From Panulirus ornatus (lineage: Eukaryota > Arthropoda > Malacostraca > Decapoda > Palinuridae), in assembly GCF_036320965.1 (NCBI RefSeq), contig NC_092276.1, positions 5,381,282 to 5,445,281 on the forward strand: a DNA stretch of 64,000 bases, written 5' to 3'. The notes under the pieces are model-generated. The model did not search any database. It worked only from the letters and a program-made list of their open reading frames with translations, and had not been told where the DNA came from. Of this stretch, positions 30,070 through 42,620 are shown piece by piece. Every line of letters starts with the position of its first letter. Within the stretch, counting starts at the first letter, position 1. The translations under genes and the position numbers were made by a program.

Positions 30070-30320
30070 TGGCGGGTGGGGTCTGACAAGAAGTGGTCTT
30101 GGTTGGGGAGGGTGGGCAAGGCTGGGGATTGGGAAGTGCGGTGCAGACGGGGAGTGGAGGATGTGTTCTTGTGGAGGTGTGGTGCAGGCGGGGATTGGGG
30201 AGGTCTTCTTGTGGTGTGGTGCAGGCGAGGAGTGGGGAGATCATCTTAGGGAGGTGTGGTGCAGGCAGGGGGTGAGGGAAGTGCAGGCGGGGAGTAGGGA
30301 GATTATCTTGGGGAGCGAGG
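30070..30320. repeat. ~45-bp G-rich minisatellite, about 5 copies
   Basis: Units share GGTGTGGTGCAGGCGGGGAG and then (A/T)TCTTG(T)GG. Confidence 0.85.
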
Positions 30321-30931
30321 AGTTTTGAACATCACGATTATCTTGGGAACGTCTTAGTATTTGTTGTCTCGCTGTAGGTATAAGTGTTAGTGGTGTGGGC
30401 TGTGGTGGAGGAGATAGCAAGGAAGGGAAGTGGAGTGAATGGAAGCGGAAGGAACAGGGTGGATGGTGAGCAGTGTGGGAAAGACAGTGGAGTGGAGAAC
30501 AGGGTATGGGGGCTGCGGTATTATAATACGCTGACGCCTCATGTATTATACCGTTTTATCGCGTCTTCACGACCCCCCACAACCCTAAGTCTGCACACCA
30601 CACCCTCGGGTTTAGGGTACGCGGGAATATGTCCAATTTAGAGCTATGATAATATGCGGGAAAATTTGCTGATCTTGGTTGCTCATCAGCGCCTCAAGTG
30701 GCTGGAAATGACGTGAAGGATAACATGGACTTCAAAGTTATGTTAGCTGTCTGCTTGAGGTTGGTCTGTATGTCTGTCCTTCCGTCTTCAACTGCCTGTC
30801 TGTCAGTATGAATGTCTGTATGTTTATATCTTTTGTCTGTTCTTGATGTCAGTGTTTTTATATTACTCTCTCTCATATATCTTTGTCTCATCACGAGTAA
30901 CTCATTTTACATTCACATGTCCCTCCCCTAA

Positions 30932-30933
<2 letters not shown>
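30321..30933. other. Intron; nothing recognised
   Basis: A TGTCTGTATGTCTGTC-rich stretch lies at 30760-30835; no exon. Confidence 0.4.

Positions 30934-30999
<66 letters not shown>
30934..30999. repeat. (CT)n microsatellite
   Basis: About 66 bp of CT. Confidence 0.98.
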
Positions 31000-31001
<2 letters not shown>

Positions 31002-31049
31002 TTTTTTCATCCATTCATTCCCGAGATGACACTGCCAGGACATACACCG

Positions 31050-31215
31050 TTTTAGGGATTCGAACCAAGGTTTTCGCCCTACGTGATGAAGGAATGCGGG
31101 AAGGTGCTCAAAGTGCCAGGTTATACTCAAGAGTCGAGCTGTCGTGCTCGAGGCTCGCATCATTGCTCAAGGATCATGCCGTCGTGCTTGGGTCTCGTAC
31201 CGTCCTGCTCAAGGG
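31050..31215 (-). repeat. Possible tRNA-like remnant plus CTCAAG/GTCGTGCT repeats
   Basis: The minus strand has a B-box-like GGTTCGAATCCC at 31058-31069. Then 31125-31205 has loose ~30-bp GTGCTCGAGG/CTCAAGG repeats. No clear A box. Confidence 0.3.
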
Positions 31216-33564
31216 TTAGGTATGAATATTCGAGGATGCAGTAGAATGTATACATTCATAAACTTTCTTGTATAATGAAAAGTTTTGTGTTTGCATGTAA
31301 GTACTGTTTTCTTTACAAGGAGCTGTGATGTTATTTTATCTTATTTTTACAAATAAAAACTCGCTGGAGGCCGTCGTGAACTGGCGAGTGAACGGGTGGT
31401 TCGCCATGCTCGAATCCCTGAGTAGCCAGGCGACCACGTGACCCGTGTCATGGAGCCGTCAGCAGCTCCTCTCTGACCAATATTATCCGTGTATCATCCC
31501 CCGGCGGGACGGACAAGTGTCATCAACGCTGAGTGAAAGAACCAGTGAACAGTGATTTGTTTAGACAAGAAACAAATGCTCTTTATGCAGTGATATTTTG
31601 TTAAAATGACTTGTAATCATCTGTTTATGGATACGTTATTTGTTCAAATCAGCAGACCAAGCGAAGCAGCAGCGTCAGTCACAGTCAAAGGTATGAAGTG
31701 AATCAGTGCAAAGCTTGAGCTAAACGTTTCGGGATCAGTTTCATGAAACCGTCTCTCTAGTTATGTACCACAATGGTGGCCCTCGCCTCTTCCCTTATCC
31801 CTCCCTGCCGCCACCATACATACGCCGACATTTTTGCTTCGACCACACCTGGAGAGACAGTTTTCCCTTCCACCTTCCATATGCTTTACGGCATCTATCT
31901 CGCCAGTGGAATGTAGTTATCCGTTCCATCTTGGGTATGTTTCGCTGCTTCGACCTCACCGGGATGTTTGCTTCACTCTGCGTATGTTTTGCTGCTGCGA
32001 GTGCACCAGGGCAAGCAGGTCTTCGCTCTGTCTCAGGTATATACTTATCACTGTTGAATACGAAAAGGCCAACAAGGGTCATACATGCAGTAGGAGTGTG
32101 TGTAGTTTTAGAATTATCGTGAATACCTTCTGCAGGTGTTCACGTGTTTTTCAAATGATTATAACTTGACAGTGGTGGCCTTCACGGCCCTGGCCTGAGA
32201 CCCAAACAACCAACCAACCGAATCATTTAGAAAATGGTCATTACAAGTGCTGATGATGTCCGGAAGGTTCACGATATGTAACCATGATTCTGTTGTCACA
32301 TCCTTATGGTGGATATGACACTTTTATTATTCCCAGCTGTGAGAAAGTTGTGTTGGAACAGTTTAAAGGATTCAGCTTTTCCAGAGTCGAACGTAAATAC
32401 CATTGGTTTGTGGTTCAGTGAACTCCCAGGATTGAGCTCCCGATACCTGGCTTTTACTTTGATCGTATGAGATGTTCTATGTGTAGAATGTTGTACATAA
32501 GCATAAAGCTTTTTTAATGTGATGGTTTAGATACTGCAGTACCGCCGCCTCCTAGTATAACTCAGATCTCACATCAAAGGCGAACACAGTTCCTGGAACT
32601 TGTTGGTTCGAACCATAAAGAGTCGGTTCTCAGACTCTGTGTTAGGACTGGCTGTAGCATAGACCATGATAATCCAGTTGGTCTTGATGTACTCTGGCCG
32701 TGTGCTGCACACTTTATCTGCATTGTGTTATGTCTTATTTACATATTCTGTAAATCATAAACATTTCTTTTACGATTTGTTGAAAGTTTAAAATCCCGTT
32801 TATTTTGTTGAGTATGTGAATGCACGCACTCCCAACTCGAGAACGAAGCTTCTCTAACCTAACGCGTGAATCATTTTCTACGTTTCAAACTGAGAAGAGT
32901 ATACAGTGAATTTACTGCCTCTTTTTTTTTCTTTCTTTCTTGGTTTTTGTGTGTAAACGAAGAATAAAGAGGATTTGTTTTCCCAAGGGAACAAGTACAC
33001 ATAGTTATACATGTACAGGATGCAGCAGTCGTAACTATATGTACAGTGAAGATTGTCTCTGACGCCTCATTATAGGTGTGGGTTCGGTTGGCTAAAAATT
33101 GTTTCAAATGAACCCGCACCCCTATGACCCAGCAGCAAGCCCTCCCCCCAGATAGGTCTCCAAGCAGCACTTCCCTCCTCAAAATCCTCATCCCTTTCTC
33201 CGCCAAATCCACATGTCATTCCTCCCCCCTCCCAACTTAGTCCCCTAATTTATTAGTTGATCACGTTCATCCTACATCCCCGAGTAGCCACACTCCCTGC
33301 CACAGCTGGTACTATACACCATTCAGTCTGCTAGTCACTCCTTCCTCCCGCATTCCTCCTCACCGCCCCTTCCTCAAGGCACCGCCAATGGTAAAGGTGC
33401 CTCTGCGACGCACTCTTAATTTGGAACCATTGTGAAATGACGCACTCATGGTTTACATTTAATGTTAATGATAGTACGTTCATGACTCTCAGTGTTATAT
33501 ATCTCTTCCCACCTTTATTCATCACTGAGTTTATTCCACAGTTCACGTATTTTCTCTCCTTCAG
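31216..33564. other. Intron; nothing firmly recognised
   Basis: A 119-residue frame at 31763-32122 shows no known domain. A TGCTCGAATCCC B-box-like site lies at 31409-31420. The interval ends at the exon 2 acceptor. Confidence 0.4.
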
Positions 33565-33930
33565 GTACAACTGACGATCCGGACGCTGCCGGAGCTACCG
33601 GCAGGCGCCAAGTACCAGTGCGTGTGGGGATCTGCGCCCCCAGCTGACGCCCTGGTGACGGCGTCGGGGCTCACTTGCATCACCCCGGCGCGTCCTAACC
33701 GCCCCGCCATCCCCGTGCACCACGACCACGTCTTGGTGCCCCTCGCCGTCCGCTCCAGCGAGACCAACAAGGATTTTGTCTCCCGCAACTTTGCCTTTTA
33801 CGACTGTGGCCGCCACAACACGTGCGGCAGCTGCGTGCGGAGCAACTGGGCGTGCAATTGGTGCGTGTATGAGAACACCTGCACACACAACGCCTCCTCC
33901 TGCAGAAGAACCGTCATTTCTGGAGAAAAT
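33565..33930 (+). CDS. PlexB: Plexin exon 2: extracellular linker and PSI2
   Basis: Acceptor CTCCTTCAG and donor GTGAGT bound 122 codons, phase 0 at both ends. The exon starts VQLTIRTLPELPAGAKYQC, the immunoglobulin-like linker after PSI1. At exon residues 81-113 it carries a cysteine-rich PSI module beginning CGRHNTCGSC and continuing NWACNWC, with seven cysteines, at the position expected for plexin PSI2. PSI modules are small disulfide-bonded stalk domains. The exon is markedly more GC-rich than its flanks. A 15.2 kb intron precedes it. Confidence 0.94.
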
Positions 33931-33964
33931 GTGAGTAGCTAAGTTTATTGAGAGCTTTATGTTC

Positions 33965-34180
33965 AGTGTTTAGGGTTGCATCATGGAAGAGTGATGGCTA
34001 GGGTGACATTCAGGGTCGCATCAAGGAGGAGTGATGACCGGGGTTACGTTCAGGGCCGTATTGGGGAGGAGTTTTGATCAGTGTTACGTTCAGGGCCACA
34101 TCGGGGAGAAATAATGACCAAGGTTACGTTCAGGGCCACAATGGGTAGGATTGATGTCCACGTTTAGCTACAGATAACAA
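33965..34180. repeat. 40-bp tandem repeat, about 5 copies, just after a splice donor
   Basis: CAGGGCC-type landmarks at 34011, 34051, 34091 and 34131 give an exact 40-bp period, with a diverged first copy near 33971. The array starts about 35 nt after the exon 2 donor. Confidence 0.92.
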
Positions 34181-34689
34181 AAGACCTGATGCTCCATGTC
34201 GAGGGTACCTACTGAGGAACAGTAATAGGATCGTCAAAATCCAAATCTATACAGATAAAGTGGTGAAAAGGATGCTAGGATGATGTAATGGTACAGACGC
34301 TGGGGTGTGGGTGAGGGCGTAGACATAGTACTTGATCCTCTCACTCTCCCACCTCAGCCCAGAACTCGGCTTACTGACAGATGAGTCATCATTAAACATA
34401 TGATTAATGAATCGGATTGAAGTGACATAATCAGAATTACATTATAAGTGGGTTAGCCATGTGTGCCAATAGCTTCCTCCTCACCATGCCAGTGCTCAAG
34501 AAAAATACCTAATTACTGATCCTGCCTCAGGATCAGACAGAGATGGAAAAAGATATTCATGCACCAAGGGATAAACATAATTATTGCTGGTTATTCTCCC
34601 TTCTGGAAACCATTAATTAATCAGTAAACAGACCTCATTCCTTGTGAAGTTTGAAGATAAACATGCTGGTCCCAGCTCAGTGAATGTTG

Positions 34690-34830
34690 CCACAGGCACC
34701 CGAAATTACTGGTAGGGGGCGTCAAGGCACTCAGACTCACACACTGGTAGAGGTTTACTAGACATTCAGACCCACTCACTGGTAGGATCTCCCAGGCACT
34801 CAGGTTCACACTGGTAGGGGCTACCAGGTA
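34690..34830. repeat. Degenerate ~45-bp repeat, about 3 copies
   Basis: CACTGGTAG(A/G)G then CAGGCACTCAG(G/A)(C/T)TCACA recur. Confidence 0.7.
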
Positions 34831-35782
34831 TACAGGGAAAATACTGATATACAGCTTTAATACTGACAAACACCATCACCGAGCATAGTAGCATAGGAAC
34901 CCGGTACACAGTATGTTTTGTACATTTCATGTTTGTATGAAAGATACGGTAAGGCTAATTAGGGATGATTTGAATGTCAACACGGAGAGAGAGGTTTTTT
35001 TTTACTAAGTCAAGATGAATGTCATGTTTGAGACAGATCGAGTACACTGCTCGAACTGAGGTGGAAAAGGAACCTGCTGTCAGCACTTCTCCTTCACAAA
35101 CGGAGAAAGGGTTTTGGATCCCAGGAACAAATTTTTCCCTTAACAGACGCATGACCAGAGAGCGGAAGAAAGAGAGACAATCTCAAGGAAATCCGGCAGT
35201 TTCTGTGGCTAAATCGCACTGTTCAGAGGTCAGCAGTGACCACACACACACACACACACACGTCCCCGAGTTCACCACCACATCAGTGGTGAAGACACGT
35301 TATCATGCACCACCACACAGGATGTTGTGGACTGTGTATCATTGAAACAATGGAGCCAGACACCCTACATCCTTCAGATATTTTGGTAAAGGTTACATAG
35401 ATACATGTACTACTTACGTCAGAGGAACGGAAAGAATAGGTCATTGGTCCAGTGTCTCCCGCCAGTGGTATTGCTTACTGTAGGGGTCATGTGGGGGTCG
35501 CCGCGGTCATATTAACAAAGTCACATGCAGCTGCGAGAGCCAGGTAGCAAGCTGGACGGACGCCTCCACTCATTCTAACCCAGAAATTAACCTTTGACTT
35601 CCCGGATATTCCATGTAGGTCACCATGACAACCTGGTCAGTGGCTCATGGATAGGACAACTAAATTGATTTAGCTCAGGGTTGGTGCAGATCATGTGACA
35701 TGTGGCAAATGTAATTATTTGTAGAATTAGCACTATTATTTGATCTGTCTTAATGCATCAGTATAAAAGTATTAATGCTTAC

Positions 35783-35787
<5 letters not shown>
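34831..35787. other. Intron; nothing recognised
   Basis: Contains a short CA tract at 35240-35261; no exon. Confidence 0.4.

Positions 35788-35850
<63 letters not shown>
35788..35850. repeat. (TA)n microsatellite
   Basis: 63 bp of TA. Confidence 0.98.
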
Positions 35851-35856
<6 letters not shown>

Positions 35857-36696
35857 GTTGATTTTAGGGAAGGATATACCCTGGTAACAGCACATGAGCT
35901 GCAGCTTATAGCAACATTATGAAGCAGTTAATAACAATTAAGATATTGTGTACAAGCAGAACAATAATGATTTATAGAAGTAACAGAGTATGTAGACTGC
36001 ATCATCATCATCATCATGATACAAGCAGTACATTGCCCGATCGCGGTAAACACTCAGTTATTTATGCTAGCTTTAATTTGAACGTAATACCTGTATATGA
36101 TAAAATGATTAATCATTATATATGTGGGACCTTCAGCGCATCGATGATTTTGATATATAATAAGATACAGTATATAGAAAATTGTGGGTTGGGCGTTTTA
36201 TAAAAACCCTGGGATTTTTTCCTACCTTGATGTGTACATGATTAGCTGTGGAGCCCCTGGAGCACTGTAGACCCAGCCAGAGTCACCACAACGACCAGAC
36301 TCAGCCAGAGTGGCACATCCCGTGGCCTTCATCATGTAACCACTCGTGATCTGGTCTGACCATAAGTTCCAACTAGAAAATAAGAAAAACATATTTTCTT
36401 AAAGTAAATCACATTATGAAAAACTTAGCATTTCAGTTTATGTAGTAACACGTTAATATGGGAGAAAATAGATGGGTATTTCTTGATCATGTGTTTGGAA
36501 ATATCCCTGAAGGTTACTTCACCAGAGCCGTGGCGGTGGTCGTGCTGGCTGCGTGTCGTGCTAGAGAGAAAAATAAGTGTCGTCATCAGTGTTGGTAATA
36601 CACCGGAAATAGTATGATGTTAGTTTGTTCAGAATTCGGCACCATTACGAGGATCTTGTCATTACCATAAGAAGGGATGGCCTGGAAACTAATGTG
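35851..36696. other. Intron; nothing recognised
   Basis: A (CAT)n run lies at 36001-36017; no exon. Confidence 0.4.
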
Positions 36697-36808
36697 GATC
36701 CCTTTATGGTTTAATTGGTATTAAGGCGAAGTGGTTCCCTTTATGGTTTAATGTGTATTAAGCCAAAGTGCTTCCCTTTACGGTTTAATGGATATTAAGC
36801 CGAAGTTG
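36697..36808. repeat. 37-bp tandem repeat, 3 copies
   Basis: CCCTTTATGGTTTAAT begins at 36700, 36737 and 36774, exact 37-bp spacing. Confidence 0.95.
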
Positions 36809-37142
36809 TACTAAGTGGATTGTATGCTGTCTTCTGGTACATATAATCTCGATATATCACTGTCATATGGTGACGTGTGACAAAGGTTTTAGACGCAGAT
36901 TTTTTTTCTAATAAGATCATTTTGGAGTAGAGTCCAGAGGGACACCACGAATCCTGACAATAATGACGATTTAGATCATTTCTGTGTTGGATGATGCAGT
37001 TATGAACCATGATAAAATCGCCAAGGCAGGAATACCTTCAGGAATATTTTGATTTTTCATCATTTTTCACATGGGTTGTATTTTTCAGTCCCCCCGACAT
37101 GTGGCATGATATGTGATGTTCTTTTTTTATTTCTTCCTCCAG

Positions 37143-37805
37143 AACCCGGCACAGCTAGCCTCACACGGGTCTGGGTTCTGTCCAAGGTTCTGGACCGAGC
37201 AGTCGCAACTACTAGCGGCTGACGGTGCGCACTCCGAGCTGCAGCTGCTGGTGGAGAACCTGCCCGTGCCGCGGGTGGGCCAGCTTGGCTTCCAGTGCGT
37301 GGTGAGCATCGAGGGTGCCACCATGCTGGTCGGGGCTAGAGTCATGCCTGGCGAAGAAGAGGAGCTCGACGACACCAGCAGCAGCATTAGTAGCCCCGCC
37401 ACCACCATCTTCACCACCAGTCAACACGCGCACAATGTCCGCGTGCAGCGCGTGGTGTGCGAGCCCACCGTCTATCGCTACGAATTAGACGAGGGCGAGT
37501 ACGAAGCTTGGGTGACGCTGGTGTGGAACCGCAACCACGTGGTAGACGCACGCCCACTAATACTATACAAGTGTGGCGTGCTAGGCGCGCACCGCGGCCA
37601 CCACGACTGTTCCCTCTGCGTCACACGCCACCCGCGCTATCACTGCACCTGGTGCGGCGCCGCATGCAGGTACGCGCCGCAGTGCCCCACAGACCCTGCT
37701 GCGTCATCGTCGGCCGTCATGCCGCGACCTACGGGCCTTAACCTAGCGGACGCCGCAAGCCACGGCGCCGGCAGCAGCCAGTGCCCGACCCCCAGGATCG
37801 ACGTG
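37143..37805 (+). CDS. PlexB: Plexin exon 3: linker and PSI3
   Basis: Acceptor CTTCCTCCAG and donor GTGAGT bound 221 codons, phase 0. Exon residues 1-60 continue the linker with NLPVPRVGQLGFQC. Residues 71-93 are an acidic then Ser/Thr-rich stretch (EEEELDDTSSS) that looks like an added flexible loop. Residues 144-181 are the third PSI module (YKCGVLGAH, then DCSLC and CTWC). The exon ends CPTPRIDV, the run-in to the first IPT domain. The frame stays open upstream through the polypyrimidine tract, so the acceptor AG rather than an ATG decides the start. Confidence 0.94.
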
Positions 37806-40800
37806 GTGAGTACTGACTTACTGAAATCATTACCTGTTTGGTGTAGCAAGGAAACCCCTGCCTCCTGACTCCAGTGATTCCTACAAGACTGGTCATGTTT
37901 CTGTACATCTTTCAGTAATCCAGATCTGTAAAAATGTTCATTTCTGTTCATTTACTACACAGTCTCGAGCTGCAGAGGAATCCCTCATCTAGACTACCTA
38001 ATTAAAGTCACTTTCTTATGTTAATCAGCCTTAGACATTGGAAGATGGTGGTCAGTGTTTCCTACTTGGTATAAAACTCAGACTATCTTACTGATGTATA
38101 GGTCATCATCACCGATAATAACCAACACAATACCTGAGCATGATGTGGTATATCCAATAATATCTGGGCATTATAGTATCACGGAAGCTTCCTACTTCCA
38201 CGCTATGGGCCATTCTAAGGCGTCAGCTCCGCACGGGAGGGTGGTGTGGTTTGTGGCAGTCTGCAGTGCTCCAGTCTGCCAAAAAATACGTAATATAGAT
38301 GTAATGATTTTCCCCTTGATTAAATGTATATTGTATACACCATTGACGTAGTGCTCCGATGCATGAAGTTGGCCATGGCACGTGTTCATGTGAAATATTT
38401 CACTGGTTGGGCTAAGCTGTTGTTAAAGCATTTGTTAGAATTCATGCAACTGCTATTCTTTCAAAAGGTAAATACGCAAAACGGATTTAAAGTAGGTGTT
38501 CAGCAGTTCCTTAATCAATAACCAACAAGTTTACGTTGGAATATTAGATTTATGAATTCCGAAACCTCTGCTGATCAAGTCCATACGAAGCAATTACAGT
38601 GGACCTAAAATTGGAGTTTCAGAGAGTAAGGTTGGATAGCATACATTTGTTTTATATGCGATGCTTCTTACCTCCTTACCTTATACCAGGAAGGACGATT
38701 TCTGTGTAGTATTGCTGTTCATCTGTTTTCACCGATTCGTAGTCTTTTAACGGTGTTGATGCCACAGTCTCCCCTAGGCATGAAAGCAAATCGCAGTTAC
38801 AAAACCTGTTCCTCAGTAATCTTGCAGAACGATGAAATGTTACAAGACTTCGTCTCCCTTGACCGCCAGATTTCTATCCTCGAGCGGAAGCAGCTGACCT
38901 CCGAGCACTGGAATTAATAAGGTGGAGTTATGTGTAAGACTAGTAAAGCCTTTTAAACTGTAAATAGTTAATACAGGATCAAGTGGGTGAATGCGTTGTC
39001 GCTGCTTGATAACACGCGCCATTGACAGATGACCTGGGATTTTGGAAAAATATAAGGAAAGAAACAAACAAAAGATAAAGGACATTGCTTACCCTATAGC
39101 CTATGTTGGCTCCGTCTCTTTCACGAGACACCAATCAGAATATTACAATATTTCCCTTGATACACAGTAATGTTGGAAATGGTTCCTCCACTCTGTTATA
39201 TTAGGTCTTGCCTACGGAGTGGTTCAGCGAGGCTGAAGGCACCTTCCTCAGCGCACACCACCATCCTCTGTTCCACCAGTCCTGGAAGAATGTGTTTTCG
39301 CTATGGTTTTGTGGCGTAAAGATATTATTAGGCTACTAAAATGAACTCTGTTACGCTTCTGACTTCTTTCATCTCCCTATTCCAAGTCATGTGCGTGTGT
39401 GTGACATGTATGCGTATGTATTTATATACATCAGCTTAGATGAAGGGGTGAGTTTGGCACTCGTCAGAGAGACAGGTAGTCACTCAACATCCAGCATTCA
39501 TAACCTTTCTGAATTTCGGTATCACATTTCCGAGGCCGGATGCACCATGGGCCAACACCTCCCGCCACGTCAGGTAACAAGACCACAGCGGAAAGGAAGA
39601 AAGGTGGGCAGAAATCCGTCCTTACTAAGTGGCGGCGAGGGAGAAGTCCGCCCTTTACGCCATTCCATCGGGTTCCTCCTCACACTGGTCCTGGTGATGA
39701 TGGCTGCTCGTGACACCTTCAGAAGCTTCTTGCTGACGGTGAACCGTTAAGATCAGCAGACGCTGCGGGCGACAGGCTCCATCAGGTCCTGCTGGTGTTG
39801 GTGACGTCTTCAGGTGTTGCTGGGAATGACGCTTTCATAAGCTGTTACTGACTCTGCCATCTGTCTGGAATTTCCAGAGTTTTCCAGCATCGGTGGAGCT
39901 GCTGGAGAGCTTCCTAGCACTGCTGGAGCTTCCTGGAGGTGCAGGTCCTGTCGAGGATAATAATTGACCGTACACAAAACTGTCACGCAAGCAAAGCATG
40001 GAATAAGATGTCCTCAGGATGAGTTGGGATATATCTGTTGACAAAGTCAGTCAGGTCATGTAGTGTGTACAGCAGATTAACTCTACAATCTGCGTTAAAA
40101 GTTGCTTTTGAAATGGATTTGTTATAAATCCAGTTAATGTGTTGGGATAAGTCGGTATCCTGTATTGAGTGTCGGATTAAATCTCAAAATTCTGCAATGG
40201 TAAATAGTTATTTCTTTTTGGATAGATTTATCTGTGGAAAAAATTGTCATTTGTTATTGCGATAGAAAGATTTTATGTAGATTATATGGCTGAGTTTTTT
40301 ATTTAATGAATTTGGGTATGAGTTTTTAAGAATAGTAAGTTATCATCAGAGATTATCTTCTAGATTAGTTCCTTTTGTTATTTCTTCTACAAAGTCCGGC
40401 ATGTGTTCTTACTGAGTATAAGCATTTAATTGTACATTAATCTTATTGAGAAGATCGTCATAAAAAGGTACTTGTTTTTGACGAATAACACGAAGGTTGC
40501 CTTTTTTAAGAGGTGTGACAGTGGCTCCGTACACTCTCGAGCATCTAAAAGTCATCATCACCAATAAAAACAACAGATTATTACCATTTCCGTCTGCCCC
40601 GTTGCTCCTTATGGGGAAAACGATAATAAAACCTGTCTATATTCGTGTGCGTACAAACGTATGTTCGTGATGTCTTTACCAGCAGATGATATGATACGTT
40701 CGATATCCGCCGAGATTATTTGTAGAGGATAGTTTCAGTACACGAACCGCCGCCCACCTGAATGATCGTTATAATCGTAGCACAACAGAGAAGACCGCTT

Positions 40801-41186
40801 TTCACAACCCCTCAGTATTAATACTTTTTTATCATATGTAATGATGTCAACATTTTCAAGTAGGATTTAAAGACGGACGTGACTGGCAACCCTCTCCACC
40901 TTCCTCGTTGTACGGTTTGCACGTCCGCGAAAAAGTTGATAACTGGAGAGCCACTCACGGACGCACGGGAGCCAGTTATACGCATGACGGACACGCGAGT
41001 GTAATCCGGACCTACGAATGACTGACAAATGCTTAGTAGCCAAGTGTACGCATGACTGACGGCCGCCTGATAACCAGACGTACACATAACGTACAGACAC
41101 TGCTACTGGTGCTGTTCCCGCTAGTGTGGTTGTTGCTGTTCTTGCTGATAACTGCTCCTGCTTCTGCTGCTGTTAAGGAACTCACT
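37806..41186. other. Intron; nothing firmly recognised
   Basis: Open frames at 39391-39750 and 40818-41100 (minus) show no known domain. At 40950-41100 ACGCATGACTGAC-like text repeats loosely every ~60 bp. Confidence 0.4.
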
Positions 41187-41402
41187 TCAAGTGAGCTGAG
41201 CGAGAGCTTTTATTTCTGTTAAGCTTCTTGCTAGTTTTCCGAGGTCTTGTGGGAGATAATTGGGTGTGTGGACCTTTGCCTCTGCATCTCTAAGGTTCTG
41301 AAGGATTTTTTGATGAACTTCACAGCACAGTTGGTTGTATGGGGTCTGCGGTTCTGTGTTTGCCATAGGCCTAGTCCCATAGACCCCTGCTAATGAAACC
41401 AT
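41187..41402 (-). CDS. Unrecognised small open frame, 71 codons
   Basis: The minus-strand frame from ATG at 41402 to a stop at 41187 has an amphipathic, non-repetitive composition unlike the surrounding compositional frames (e.g. EVHQKILQNLRDAEAKVHTP, then LGKLARSLTEIKALAQL, helical by eye). I do not recognise it. It could be a small nested gene, an exon of one, or a mobile-element relic; chance is also possible. Confidence 0.25.
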   Translation of the reverse strand: MVSLAGVYGTRPMANTEPQTPYNQLCCEVHQKILQNLRDAEAKVHTPNYLPQDLGKLARSLTEIKALAQLT

Positions 41403-41459
41403 TGCAGGCTTAGTGCCCAGCCTCCTGTGTGAGGACGCACGGGAGGCCTAGTCCTGAGG

Positions 41460-41640
41460 AGCCCCTCTGATGACGTCAATTTGTACTTACTCTTAAAGGT
41501 TCTTGTGTTGACGTCACGCCAGGTGTACACCCGAGACCTCCTCTAGTGATGTCATCAACAGCTCGTGTCCACAGGGACCTTTACGGCGACATCACGTTTG
41601 ACATCTGTTGTAGACATCGTTTACTGACGTGCTGATCCTT
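41460..41640. promoter_or_regulatory. CRE-like motif array, ~38-bp spacing
   Basis: Perfect TGACGTCA octamers at 41471-41478 and 41509-41516, a variant TGATGTCA at 41547-41554, then CGACATCA at about 41587 and TGACATCT, TGACGTGC further on. The first three are exactly 38 bp apart although the sequence between is diverged. TGACGTCA is the CREB/ATF consensus. Regulatory use is inference. Confidence 0.4.
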
Positions 41641-41739
41641 GTCTGCCGATCCCTTGATAAAGATACGTCCATTTCTTTATCAGTTATCAAATAACCCAGT
41701 TTTGTAAATCATAGATTTTTCATGAATGTTTTCATGATT

Positions 41740-42620
41740 TACATCTCCAAGCGACGGAATACATACACAACAATTGAACCAAATCTATTGCTTTAATTTT
41801 TGTGTGTGTTTTTTTATGGGTATTAATATTCATTTATTCAGCAATTGTCGGCTATAACTTACAAGTTTGCACGATATAAATATGTTTTAATTATCCGGCC
41901 GACCAATTAACGTATATTCCCTGGGGCCATTACAATGCGCGCTTCCAGCACAGGCCTGGAACAATTGCCCCTAACTATAGCACTAACGTGGATGACTTAC
42001 ACGGGCACCCAGGCCATTGGCAGCCCCCGTAATATTCGCTACACTATGTAATCTGGCCAGCTACATCCATACATTAACTAATAAATACTCCCGGCCAGCT
42101 CAATAAGGCCGTGGATGCCATGCTGCAGGGGAGGCATATAAGGCCTTTCAAGTGAATAATCACAGCGTCTTTGAATACTTAATTACGGGCCTTAATGACC
42201 CCCAAACAGTATTTCAACCCCAGATTCCTATTCTGCATGAAAAATAATTCTTGTGCTGAGGTTTTCAACCAAATCTATTACTCTCATGAGAAAAATACAA
42301 AAACTCGCTGGGTATTTTTTTTAGTCGAAAGATTTTTTTGTTTTTAAGTTCAAATATGATGAAACGTTTCTGTACTTAATCATGGAAAATAACTCATAAT
42401 GCTACGGTTATTTTGTAGTCCAGAAACTTTTTTGTTTTGAAATTGAATTATAACATAATGAAGCGTTTCTGTACTTGAAATAATCATGGAAATTCTCGTA
42501 ATGCTTTCCCCTACCCGACACATATGTAACATATATAAGGCTAATGATCTTTAACTGCTTAACTGCAGGCCTTAATGACCCTTAATCTTATAAGGTATTT
42601 GGTGCTGTGCTAAAAGTTAG
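41740..42620. repeat. Internally duplicated low-copy region with a dispersed repeat
   Basis: AACCAAATCTATT recurs at 41776 and 42269, GGCCTTAATGACCC at 42189 and 42572, and AATGAA(A/G)CGTTTCTGTACTT at 42355 and 42456. A third copy of the last block is at 59873. No coding potential seen. Confidence 0.6.

Noticed and set aside
31763..32122. 119-residue frame as a nested gene
   Set aside because: No recognised motif and loosely repetitive; no supporting splice or promoter pattern.
33595..33888. Minus-strand frames across plexin exon 2
   Set aside because: Shadow frames of a GC-rich coding exon.
37113..37142. ATG at 37113 as a plexin start codon
   Set aside because: It lies in the polypyrimidine tract upstream of the acceptor; the domain order shows an internal exon.
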